From contig LRSR01013046.1 of assembly GCA_001579985.1 (NCBI GenBank), forward strand, positions 1 to 31,970: a stretch of 31,970 nucleotides of DNA, in the 5' to 3' direction. Both the position numbers and the translations under genes were made by a program. This document shows positions 21,201 to 30,700 of this stretch, piece by piece. This DNA comes from Hypsibius dujardini (taxonomy: Eukaryota; Tardigrada; Eutardigrada; Parachela; Hypsibiidae). The notes beneath the pieces were generated by a model. It saw nothing but the letters and a program-made list of their open reading frames with translations, was not told where the DNA came from and ran no database searches. Within the stretch, counting starts at the first letter, position 1. Each line of letters begins with the position of its first letter.

Positions 21201-22883
21201 CTCGGCGCCGGCGACAAACGACGCTGCACCAGCATACAAGACGGAGGAGTTACATTTCACGACGCGACTTTCGAATTCCACCAGCTCTTGTATCTGGTAT
21301 GAATGATAAAAGTCGTGTTGTTAGAATGAAGTTCGAAAACGGGTCGCAAACCGTCGCAATGATTGATCCAGGTACTTGCCGGAAGATCCCCTTCCTCAGC
21401 TGCGCATTCAAGGTCGTCACTGCAGAAAGAGTAAGTCACACAGTGCCAGTCAATATGTCTGTCTGTGTGTCTGATGATGTGTGTGTCTGTCGATGTGTGT
21501 GTCTGTCTGTTTGTGTGTCTGTCTGTGTGTCTTTGTGTCTGTCGGTGTGTCTGATTGTCTGTCTGTCTGTCTGTCTGTCTATCTGCTATTCTATCCGTCG
21601 GTCTGTCTGTGGCTGCCCTGCCACTTGTCTCATTGTCAAACAGTCTATCTCCTTACTTTAATAACTGTCTGTGTCTATCTACACGTCCGTTTGTCTGTCA
21701 ATCTGTGTTTGTCAACCCTTCTTGTCTTTTAACCAGTCGGCTTTTCCTTGTTCGGAGTCTGGCGTCAATTTTTCATACCCTGGATTTTGATCATCGAGCA
21801 GTTCATCAACGCCGGTGTAATGCACCGTGGCATTATCATGACTACGAATGCCGTGGAGATGCCGCGTCCGTTCCAGTTCCCTCCACGTCGGAAAAGCTGC
21901 AGCCGGTCTGAGCAAGACCGACGCCGGCTTACCGAGTTCGTCGCACGGCGCGGCCTCCTCATGAACATTCTCGACCACTAGCGCTATCGGGGTAGACAAC
22001 GACAGAGGTACTTGCAAACGAGCAGATGTCTCGGTAGGAAGTTCAGGATCCCCTGAAATGAATTCCCTTTCAAAATAATCGATTGATCGTTGATCCACCA
22101 ACCAATCAATCAATCAATCGATCGATCACTCGGATCCAAAAATCATTAACAAAACTTACCGCCACAGTCGGTATCAGACGCCGGAATAAGCGACGCCACC
22201 AGTTGGGGGCTTGCCGAGGACAAAGAGGTCTGGGCAGCGGAATTGGCCGTCGAAAAGACGTATGGTGACGGTGGTGAAAGGTCAGTCATTCCCGGGGTCG
22301 ACGAGTCGGAAAGCGAGGCTCTAACCGGAGCAACTGTGGTCATTGCTTCCAACAAAGCTGGCTGAAACTTCGCGGTCTGATCTAGAAAGGTCGAGTCGAG
22401 CTGAGAGGTGAACTTCCGCAATGGTTGTACTGCTTTGGTGTTGTCCTTCAAACTTGAGGAGGCAATTACAGGCAGCGGTTGAGGTTCAGTCGTAGGCTTT
22501 CCCGGCTGACGCGAAGGCGGGAGTGGCGGCTCCTTGGCAGCAGACACCTGCTCTTCTTCCTGATAAAGCAACAAATTTTGGCAAGCTAAAAGCTCTAAAC
22601 TAAAACTAAAAACGTTATAACTAAAACGCTAAAGTAAACTGTTTAGTTACTAAGTCATTTGGTGGCATAGTAATTTAGCAAAAATTAGTTGGTCAAACGT
22701 TCGTTGTCTCGCTCAAGTTTTCAGCTAAGGAAAAGGTTTGATTTAATTTAGTTTTTGTCTCAAAAACTAAGACGTGAATAATTTTTTAGTTCCTAAGCCT
22801 TTAAGGAAAGCATTACTGCAACAGTTTCTCATATTAATTTGTAAATTATAACTCTCGCAGTAAAATGCCTGTCTGTCTGTCTA

Positions 22884-22920
<37 letters not shown>

Positions 22921-24865
22921 TTATCTATTTCTATGCCTGACTGTCTGTCTTTTCGCAACCCCTACCTCCTCGCTACTATCGATGATGACCGGTCCGAAAG
23001 GAGTCAATTTTTTCTTAATAGATATCGGTGGTGCTAGGGGCGATATCACAGCCGGCGCTACGATGTCCGGATATGGGCCAGCTCGATCTCCCTCCTTGAG
23101 GAGTAACGACAGGTCGGCTTTCCCAGACATTTCCGCCGTTTCGAGGTCATCCTGTCGGAGCATTTCAAACAAATCCGTGCTTTCGTTATCGTTCAGATCG
23201 ATCTCGTCCCGATCGGCCATTTCGGCCAATTCCCGGAGTACGTCGGCGAGCTCCGTCTCGGCAGATTCATCTACCAAACAAGTGACCTCTTTTTTCTACC
23301 TACAGCCCGGCGAGGTTTAACTCACAAGAATGTTTTCTATAATACCTTGTTCCGACACCGATTCATTCATTTCTTCAGCGTCAGCACCCGCATCTGCAAC
23401 AGGAGCCATCTGGTTCACATCTGCATCTTGACTGGCGGGCGGGCTATGGACATCCAAAACGAAAGACGTCTGGAAATCGTCTTCCTTTAACATATCACCG
23501 CTGGATATTCCCAAAATCATGCTGTTCCCGCTCGGTGACTCGATATCCGGGTTATCATCCGGATCAACTTCCGGTTTAGCTACTGGTGTCTCTTTGGAAG
23601 TGCTGTTTGAACAAGACAAAGACATAGATAAGGTAGGGACGCATGATGGCTTATCCTCGGCAGTCTGCCTTTCTGTCTATCAAGCCGTCTGTCTGTCTGT
23701 CTCTTACTCTCTATCTGTTTGTCTATCCGGCTGTCTGTCTGTCTGTCCGTCCGTCAATTTGTCTGTCTGTCTGGCCCTCTTTCTGTCTTTTTGTCTGTCT
23801 GTCTGTCAGCATGCCTGGTTGACTGCCGGCCTGTCAGTAGACTGAAAGTAGAAATAAATCTGTTTGACCACATATCTGCCTGGCTGTCGGTTTGTCTGTT
23901 CATTTATTAGTATCTGAATTCTAGATGTTGCCTGCCTGTTTGCATGCATAGTTTATAATGTCTTACGGAGTGGCATTCAGCTTCGCTCTTAGCTTTTCCC
24001 GTAGAAAAATTTCACTCTTTGCGGCTCGGCCTTGTTTTCGCTCTGAAATCACGGACCAACTTGAAGATTTACCACCAACGACAATAACGAAACCTTTTTG
24101 ATACCTTGAGATTCGGCTGGTCCCTTAACAAGGGCCGGCAGGCCTCGCGCCGTCCGTCGCTGATTTTCATCCCGCCAAATCGCTTCCAATCCGGGATTGA
24201 CGCCGATTTTGACTTCGATCTCCTCGCGGTTCAAAATGTCTTCAGCGAGAACGTCAACTTCCAGTTCACACGTCGTCGTGCGGAAGAGATCGTTAGACCT
24301 GCGAGGACAGACGGGAGATCTCAATGAGTGCAGACGCAGCATACAAACTGTAGTGCTCAAAATAAATGCTGTTACTGTACATGGCTGAAACTTCCGCCGG
24401 GAGGAAAATCTTCGTGCTCAGGGCATGGTACGTCGTCGCTATTCCAGTCGCAGAAGGTGTCAACGGATGGAGACCGTCTGCCGCCACGCGAAATTTAATC
24501 CGCTCCGAATGAAATTCTACCGAATTAATCAAAACAAAATTTTACGCTGATTAGTACGAGTAAATAAAAACGAGCTTTTGAACTCCCACCGTAACAGAAC
24601 ACCGGTATTCACCTGGTTGACCTCGCGATCGGAACTGAAACGCCTTGATATTGATGAAGTTCATTCCTTGGAGATTGTGGTCCATGAAAAACTATACAAG
24701 ATATCAGGAAAAACAACAATCAAACTGCAAATGGTATTATTAGTAAAGAGTATGTCTGCCAGTCTATGTGTCGGTCGGTCTGCCTATCAGAGGGTTTGCC
24801 TGCCCATCTGTCTATCTATTTGTCTGTCTGTCTGGCTGGCTGTCTGGCTGGCTGGCTGACTGCTG

Positions 24866-24908
<43 letters not shown>

Positions 24909-26441
24909 AGCTTCTTCCCTATCTGTGTTGATGTTTGTCTTTCCGTGATACATTCTCACCTGCAGAATGTAAGGTATGTGAGCTTCGTACGGCTGAAAAC
25001 TCTTCCGCAGAATCGCTCCATCGACTAACAACTTCAAAGCCCTGAGCCATCCAAACAACAAAAGTCTATTACCTCACAAGTTACAGGCAAACTCCATTCA
25101 AAGAATTATCACTAAGTTATGGCTTAAATACCGTTTTATGCTGGCAGGGTTATAGAAGTAGATTTTCAAATATAGCACCTCGTGCTCGTAGAATCCGTAA
25201 AAGGGTCTGAAACCACCCGTAAGACTTTGAATCGCGAACACATTCGAAAACACGGGGGACGGGACGAGCAGCAAAAAATCTTATGTACTCACATGCCTTT
25301 GACGATGCTGATTTTAAAGACATGCTGCTGCGGTCCATTGTTGTGTCTGGGCGCCGGGGTGGAAACAGTTGCGTCGTTCACTCCCGCGACTTCTGATTTG
25401 GCATCGAAATTAAGAGCGTGATCCAGACTAGAGGCAAACTGGTGAAGGTACGCATCAACCGGTTCACTTCCGTCGTATGGGATGTAAATGTAGGGGAAGA
25501 CTCGGTGAATGTGCATGCAAACTGTTTGACCTAGTGACGGCAATAAAAACTAAAATCAGTAAACTTTTTATTTTTTTCTAAAAAAATTAATTACCCACAC
25601 AAAAGGTCGTTTTTCAAAAACGCTTGATTCTAAGATCTTTAACACTCTTCTACTCCAAATTCAATTTGGAATCGATTGACATCAGCAGAATCTTTTTTGG
25701 ATGCCAGAGGGCGAAGTTATTGGCTAGTTTCAATCTAGGCCTCCGATTGACGTTGCAGAAATGATCCATAGTTTCGCCCCCTCTCATCCAAAAAAAGTTC
25801 TGTTGATGTCAATCGATTCCAAATCGAATTTGGAGTAAAAGAGTGTTAAAAATCTGCGAATAAAACGTTTTCAAAAAACGACCTTTTGTGTGGGTTAGAG
25901 TGGTAAAAAAAATTTAATTGAGTTTTGGTACAGCATAAATCAAACAATCAACGGTTGAATTGAATGGGAAACCCGCGGAGCCATCGGGGAACTTTCGAGT
26001 TTTCTCCCGCTCAAACCAGAGCTCGTTTGCCGATGGAATTTTTTGCTAAAATCTATTAATTTAGTCCACTATTTGAAAAAAAAAACTTAGATAGATCGGC
26101 GTGTTACCTACCGTTCCGTTCCCTGGTTAGATCTTTAGTAATTAAAGCGTTTAGTTTAGTTTTTCAGAAAGTAAAATACTAAAACTGAGACATTAATCAC
26201 TCAAGCTTTAATTCAGTTTTAGTTCCGTGTTTTTTAGTTTAGCTTAGCTTAGCTTAGTTTAGTTAGTTAGTTGTGATGAAAGTATACCAGCAGGAGTGGC
26301 GCCAAAAATGCGAATAACAGGAGCCCTTTGTGAAGGCTCTCCAAACGTGTCCGACCGGGGGGCGTCGAGCCGTTTTGCCGGCTTGGCCACGTAAGAGTCC
26401 ACCGAGACAATCCGGACGGAGAATCCAGCTGGATCAGCCAT
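14268..26441 (-). CDS. REV3L: DNA polymerase zeta catalytic subunit (REV3)
   Basis: B-family translesion polymerase. 28 exons (minus): 26441-26288, 25530-25293, 25206-25132, 25041-24960, 24691-24613, 24516-24381, 24298-24105, 24042-23967, 23602-23346, 23270-22966, 22559-22160, 22052-21734, 21419-21380, 21293-20805, 20698-20609, 20228-19912, 19629-19508, 19344-19101, 18912-18771, 18681-18599, 18531-18370, 18148-17723, 17461-17347, 16024-15887, 15810-15617, 15294-15067, 14707-14476, 14408-14268. Total 5478 nt, 1825 residues; phases all fit. N-terminal domain: RIFGATPAGQTVCMH, PFYGFYEHE, TCELEVDVLAEDILNREEIE. Acidic low-complexity middle, about 350-975. GYEIQLSSWGY near 1092; motif A DFQSLYPS (Asp1307), motif B KLVANVTYGY (1418), motif C YGDTDS (1472-1477). 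The proofreading-motif position lacks D-x-E, as in other REV3. The C-terminal iron-sulfur module keeps Cys1781, 1784, 1794 and 1799; the preceding CysA module is absent. Exons 9-14 rest on frame and phase more than homology. Confidence 0.92.
14755..15000. repeat. CTGT array, REV3 intron 26
   Basis: Fills most of intron 14708-15066. CTGT on plus means GACA in the REV3 pre-mRNA. Impure, with CTGG and CTCT variants. Confidence 0.88.
15420..15590. repeat. CTGC/CTGT array, REV3 intron 25
   Basis: A block of CTGC units followed by CTGT units (15425-15500), then decayed copies, inside intron 15295-15616. In the REV3 transcript it reads as ACAG. Confidence 0.9.
16025..17346 (-). other. REV3 intron 23, the largest intron, holding a possible foldback element
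   Basis: 1322-nt intron between KLKFEK and VYMPC, which are adjacent in other REV3 proteins, so no coding exon is missing. It contains an inverted pair, TTGAAGTAGCCGGTAATACC at 16279 and its near complement ending CCGGCTACTTGAA at 16973. Extra GCCGG...CCGGC palindromes lie at about 16440 and 16836. Two overlapping minus frames (16432-16677 and 16674-16874) lie between the arms; I recognise no family in them. Confidence 0.5.
17523..17702. repeat. GACA array, REV3 intron 22
   Basis: Occupies most of the GC-AG intron 17462-17722. GACA on plus gives CUGU in the REV3 pre-mRNA, opposite to the array in intron 21 across exon 22. Confidence 0.92.
18200..18325. repeat. CTGT array, REV3 intron 21
   Basis: Within intron 18149-18369. 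In the transcript it reads ACAG and is complementary to the array in intron 22, with the 426-nt exon carrying polymerase motifs B and C between them. Confidence 0.92.
18940..19050. repeat. CTGT/TTTG array, REV3 intron 18
   Basis: Within intron 18913-19100. Mixed CTGT and GTTT units, ACAG in transcript orientation. Confidence 0.85.
19690..19855. repeat. GACA array, REV3 intron 16
   Basis: Within the GC-AG intron 19630-19911. GACA on plus gives CUGU in the transcript, opposite in sense to the array in intron 18. Exons 17 and 18 lie between the two. Confidence 0.9.
20229..20608 (-). other. REV3 intron 15 with a relic of foldback family A
   Basis: AT-rich intron. 20371-20392 (CCATAATGACGCGTAGATCC) matches the right arm of the 4810-4975 element (CCAGAAATGACGCGTAGCTCC) and is followed by a similar TTAAAAAAAC tract, so it looks like a short decayed copy. 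Nothing else recognised. Confidence 0.45.
21455..21720. repeat. CTGT/TGTG array, REV3 intron 12
   Basis: Within intron 21420-21733. Starts as GTCTGTGT units and becomes CTGT around 21555-21585, then decays. Confidence 0.88.
22590..22800. repeat. AT-rich ACTAAA/TTTAGT element, copy 2 (REV3 intron 10)
   Basis: Words ACTAAAACTAAAA, TTTAGTTACTAAG, AATTTAGCAAAAATTAG and AAAACTAAGAC occur in both orientations. Same family as the stretch at 12128-12312. The rest of intron 22560-22965 is the CTGT array. Confidence 0.5.
22866..22950. repeat. CTGT array, REV3 intron 10
   Basis: A short, pure CTGT run (22868-22918) plus decayed units, placed next to the donor of exon 10 on the minus strand. ACAG in the transcript. 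Confidence 0.9.
23664..23935. repeat. CTGT array, REV3 intron 8
   Basis: Within intron 23603-23966. Moderately impure CTGT with CCGT and CTGG variants. ACAG in transcript orientation. Confidence 0.88.
24752..24915. repeat. CTGT array, REV3 intron 4
   Basis: Within intron 24692-24959. CTGG units followed by a pure CTGT run (24865-24908). ACAG in transcript orientation. Confidence 0.9.
25594..25896. mobile_element. 303-bp foldback element, family A copy 2 (REV3 intron 1)
   Basis: Arms 25594 to about 25735 and about 25755 to 25896 are inverted copies, close to 88% alike by eye. Termini are CCCACACAAAAGGTCG and CGACCTTTTGTGTGGG. Both arms contain ACTCCAAATTC.ATTTGGAATC, TCGATTGACATCA and a GAGGGCG(A)AA core. 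The core matches the element at 4810-4975. Non-coding; MITE-like. Confidence 0.88.
26118..26276. repeat. AT-rich ACTAAA/TTTAGT element, copy 3 (REV3 intron 1)
   Basis: Ends in AGTTTAGCTTAGCTTAGCTT AGTTTAGTTAGTTAGTTG, next to the first coding exon of REV3. It shares TTTAGTTTAG, ACTAAAACTGAGA and TTCAGTTTTAGTT words with the other copies. Confidence 0.5.
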
Positions 26442-26630
26442 GATTGCAAGTCGTGGGACCTTTATCAGCTGAACATATACTATATAATGAATAAATAAGT
26501 CATGAAAACATGTTTGAAATCGAAAAAAGAATTACCGAAAATGAGTTTCATGTCAGTTCTAAACTGATCGCAACCACTCCCATAATCTAATTCTAACTAA
26601 AGAGGTTTACCATGCAGAATTCATCAAAAT

Positions 26631-26676
26631 GATCAAGTGATCAATCAAGTGATCAATCAACTGATCAATCAAGTGA
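26631..26676. repeat. GATCAATCAAGT tandem repeat upstream of REV3
   Basis: Three to four copies of GATCAATCAAGT (with one CAACT variant) about 190 bp upstream of the REV3 ATG. The unit contains TGATCA and ATCAATCA, the latter similar to PBC-class homeodomain sites, but the array may simply be another microsatellite. Confidence 0.7.
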
Positions 26677-26703
26677 CTGCACACTTTCACTCACCTAATG
26701 TAA

Positions 26704-27229
26704 TCACGAACTCAGGGAATGCGGAATCAGGTGGAGCGCGGCAATGAAAGTGTAAAGTGTGTCATCCTGTTCCTACATGTACAGATATATTTCAGGTGAA
26801 AACACGACAGACGACACCAATGTACTCATACACTGACTGTATAACCGCGCTTAATCGAACGTAGTTGATTGATTGGTTAGTCAATACACACGGTCGAATG
26901 TTACTTGCCGTGGGCGGTCGATTGATTGAATGATCAAAACGATCGTAGATTGCTCGGTTATGATCTGTTTGACAGGGAGGTGGTGGAGGCCGTCTTCTCC
27001 TTACCTGACACAGAACGAGCAGATTTATAAAGAAATTAGTGAGATAATAACGAGAATATAAAACGGACTCAATAATTCGTGTCGATCGCCGCGCCGGTTT
27101 GAAAGATTCATTTTCACTGGTGATTTCAGTTTCGTTGTTTTCTTTATCTTTGTTTTTAACAGATGGCTCACCAAACTGCACTGGATTATGTGGCGCCAGC
27201 CGGTGCAAAGCAGAATCTACCATTCCCAT
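26704..27229 (-). CDS. Doubtful two-exon small protein gene
   Basis: Exon 27229-27005 opens with MGMVDSALHRLAPHNPV and has a charged middle (NKDKENNETEITSENES) and a basic RRSTR. A hydrophobic segment, YYLTNFFINLLVLC, follows, and the exon ends at a consensus donor, TGTCAG|GTAAGG. The best continuation I found is 26772-26704 (TGTAG|GAACAGG, phase 0, ending IAALHLIPHSLSS, stop TGA), giving 97 residues with one membrane segment near the C terminus. No family recognised, and the second exon is weakly supported. The overlapping plus-strand frame at 27163-27441 has a less protein-like composition. Confidence 0.25.
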
Positions 27230-27732
27230 GTCGCTTTTTTTCCACTTCCTGTTGCAGTTGTTTGCTGTCTTGTTTTGCTCAGTCGTTTTTTTGTACCGGC
27301 TGCACAGTCCCACGATCAAGTCTGTCAGTAGAAAGTGGAGGAAGAATCCCTCAGGACTCGTATCCTAAAAACGGACGAATTTTCCCGGACAAATTAAACC
27401 ACTTTGTCGATCAACTGTTTGTCCAAGCCCGCAGCGATTGATTAATTGATCCATTGATTCTCCCGCTGGAAGGGCCAAGAGACGTGGAAGTGCCAGCTGG
27501 CAGTGCAAACAGAACGTTAATAATCTGGGCAACAGAAAATTATCTGTGTAAATTCAAAAAGGTATGAACCTTTTTTTTGTTTTCACTTTTTCTCCTCTCT
27601 CTCTCTATCTCTAGAGTAAATTTATCATTATCATCGAATGCGTTTTACGTTGTCTTAGGTGTGCGCATCCGGCGGAACTATTTGCAGCAGTTGATGATAT
27701 GTTTTGATTAGCGCTGAACGGTCATAAAGTTA
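27230..27732. other. Upstream region of ATP13A1 with possible 5' UTR intron
   Basis: A donor-like AAAAAG|GTATGA at 27562 and a pyrimidine-rich stretch ending GTCTTAG at 27658 could bound a 97-nt 5' UTR intron on the plus strand. If the minus-strand small gene is real, this would be a divergent promoter region. No TATA box was seen. Confidence 0.35.
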
Positions 27733-30700
27733 ATGATGGTTTCTGCGGATTCTCCCCCGAGAATCCTGCCCTCGGCGGACAACCTCGCCGCGACGCAGGA
27801 AGAGGATCCCCTGGTACGCCGCATCAACTGCTACAACGAGAAACCGCTCTGGCTGCACGGTTACATCCTCTACTTTGTCCCGGTCTACGCGGTTTGGTTG
27901 TATCTATGGACCGCGGAAGATTCCGTCTTTCCCTCCTTCGAGATGGCCATGATAGGGCTGGCCGGGGTGGGGGTGCTCCAGACGCTGACGGTGCTGTCGT
28001 GCGTGTGGTCCGTCAACATCCGCTGCTTCCTTACCTGCTCACCAGTAAGGACCTGAGGATAAATTTCCTTCCAAAAACGTGAAGCAAGAATGAGCTGACT
28101 CATTTCAACGTGCGGTTATGATTGATTGATCGATTGTGTTGGTTGCGTGATGTTGTGTGAATTAAATTGATTGATTGATCGATTATATAGGTTGCGTGAT
28201 GTTGTGTGAATTTGATTGATTGATCAATTGTGTTGGTTGCGTGATGTTGTGTGAATTTAATCGATTGATTGGTTGATTTGTGAGTTTTTATTCCAGTCAA
28301 TTCGAACTACATCTTACGTTACTTTTGCGTGAGTTTCGGTGTTTTGTGTCTGATTCTTTTACTTTGTATTGCAGGAAAAAGACCCGAAAAAAGCCAGTGT
28401 CGTCCAGGTGAGGAATGTTCACTGCCACAATTGCTCATTCCTCCTCGATCCCCATTCCCCGTGTAGATAAAAGCTCATCACTGGGCCATGGAGATGCCCG
28501 ATTTAACATTTGATTTTGGTTTCAGGTTATACCGCAGCCAAACAATGGATCTACCGAATTGCTGCGTCTGTATCGCTCTCGACAAGAGGTAATTCACTCA
28601 GGAAATATTATTATTCCTCCTGCGGTTGTTTGTAGTTAGTCTTGCTAAAATAACATTTAAATATATGTTAAATTTGAAATAAATTTTAATTCTTCGCAGA
28701 GTTAGTTTAAATAAAACAAAGCTTTTTTTGGACAGGAAATACCACATTTTCGTCAATTAAATATAATTGAGAAGAAAACTTCCTTATATTTTAATAGGTT
28801 TTTTAACTTTAAATACAATATTACTTTTCAATCTCGATTTTTGTTTGTTCTCAACCGGTGATTTATTCCCTTTGGAATTATTTTTATGTTTTCTCTTGTA
28901 GGTGAACGATCCTGGATCGGCGTTGATCTTGTGGTTCATTTTCCAAAAAGTCAAATACGTCCACGATGAGACGCTCTCACGCACGACTAAGTTCCGTCGT
29001 CCACCCTTCCCCATCGATCTCCCCATTTCGACTTATCGAGAATCCAAGGGCCTCGGCGATGAGCAGGCCCAGGCGGTGGAGAAAGTCTTCGGCCGAAACA
29101 GGTTTCGCTTTGACACTCGATAGGTTCCAACACCCGTTTAAATTTGAACAAAATATATTTAGCAAATGCCAAATTTTAATTAATAAATTTATTTATCATT
29201 TATATACAAACCTTTATTTTTACGGAAAAGAAAAGACATATTTTACAGAAAGGAAAATAATTTTTTGCCAATTAAAATAAGATTTATTTTATGAATCTTT
29301 TTTGGGAAGTAAAATCAGCGATTCTAATAAATTATCCTGTATTTTATTTTTTAATTTACCTTAAGATAAATCAGCAGTAAACGTGTGATAAATTCGCAGG
29401 TTGGAAATGTACGCGCCGAATTTCCGGGAGCTCTTTCAGGAGCGCGCCACCGCGCCGTTCTTTGTGTTCCAAGTGTTCTGCGTGGGTTTGTGGTGCCTGG
29501 ACGAATACTGGTACTACAGCGTGTTCACACTCTTCATGCTGGTGGCCTTTGAGGCCACACTGGTGCAGCAGCAGTTGCGGAATCTCACCGAGATCCGGAA
29601 GATGGGCTATAAACCCTACAATTTGCAGGTAAAATACAAATGCTATAGTAAGCGACAGGAAAAAGTTGAATGGAGGGTCCGAGCGATGGGCAAAAGGGGT
29701 GGAGCAGGGGTTTATTGAACGCAATCAACTAATCAACCAGTGATTTTATCTGTCATTTGAAAATGTCTGCCTTGCCGACCAGGTTTACCGCAACAAACGG
29801 TGGCGTCAAACCAGCTCGGAGGAGCTCCTTCCCGGCGACATTGTCTCTATCGTTCGGCGCGCCGAGGAGGACAAGCCCATCCCGGCGGACATGCTGCTTC
29901 TGCGGGGAACCTGCATCGTCGATGAGTCCCTGTTGACCGGAGAGAGCGTTCCGCAGATGAAAGAGAGCGTAGAGTCGCTGGAAGACTCGGATCAGCTGGA
30001 CCTGACCGAGCACGGCCGACTGCACGTGCTGTTTGGCGGGACGACGGTGGTCCAGCACTCTGCCGCGCAAAAAGGCACGGAAAAGGATCTGAGCGGACTG
30101 CGCGCACCGGACAACGGTTGTGTCTGCTACGTGCTCCGGACGGCGTTCAATACTTCCCAAGGTTTGTTACTGGCAAATGAGTCGGATGGTTTAGTCGAAA
30201 TTAGCTGACTAATTTTAGTTTCTTCTTTTTTTTCCTTTTTAATTCTCAGTGATTAAAACTTTTATTTTGGGTATTTTTTTATTTAGAAAGGGAAAAACTA
30301 AGACTAAAAGAGCACTGACTGAAATTTTTATTTTTTTTTAGTTTAGTGATTTTCGGTTTAGTTTAGTTTTGCCATCCCTAATTCCGTCACAATAAATGTT
30401 TTACCGCAAAACCGCATTTCTTGAAAGTAACGCGTTCACAGCTTTCCAAGTTTAATCTGCTGATTCCCTTGAGATTCCAGCGAAGCTGTTAAATTTGACT
30501 CCCGGAAGAAAACCTTTTTGGAATAATTGATTTTTTTGTCTAGAGTGAAAAGACGTTTTTTGGTTAATACGATTTAATGGCAATCAAGCAATCAATGCCG
30601 ATTCCAACTTGACGGTCAGCGTTTTCCACCTGGGAGAAACCTCCACCCAAGTAGAAATTTAGATTGCAAAAGGAATAACTAATAAATTTGTGCATACTTT

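Noticed and set aside
23287-23325. A 39-nt intron between REV3 exons 9 and 10
   Set aside because: It would need the acceptor AAAAAAGAG. A 75-nt intron (23271-23345, CAAG|GTATTA to TTTGGTAG) also keeps the frame and has a better acceptor.
27163-27441. 92-codon plus-strand frame (MAHQTALDYV...)
   Set aside because: It has no family resemblance and an odd Cys/Phe/Ser-rich composition. The opposite strand is more protein-like, though that is also doubtful.
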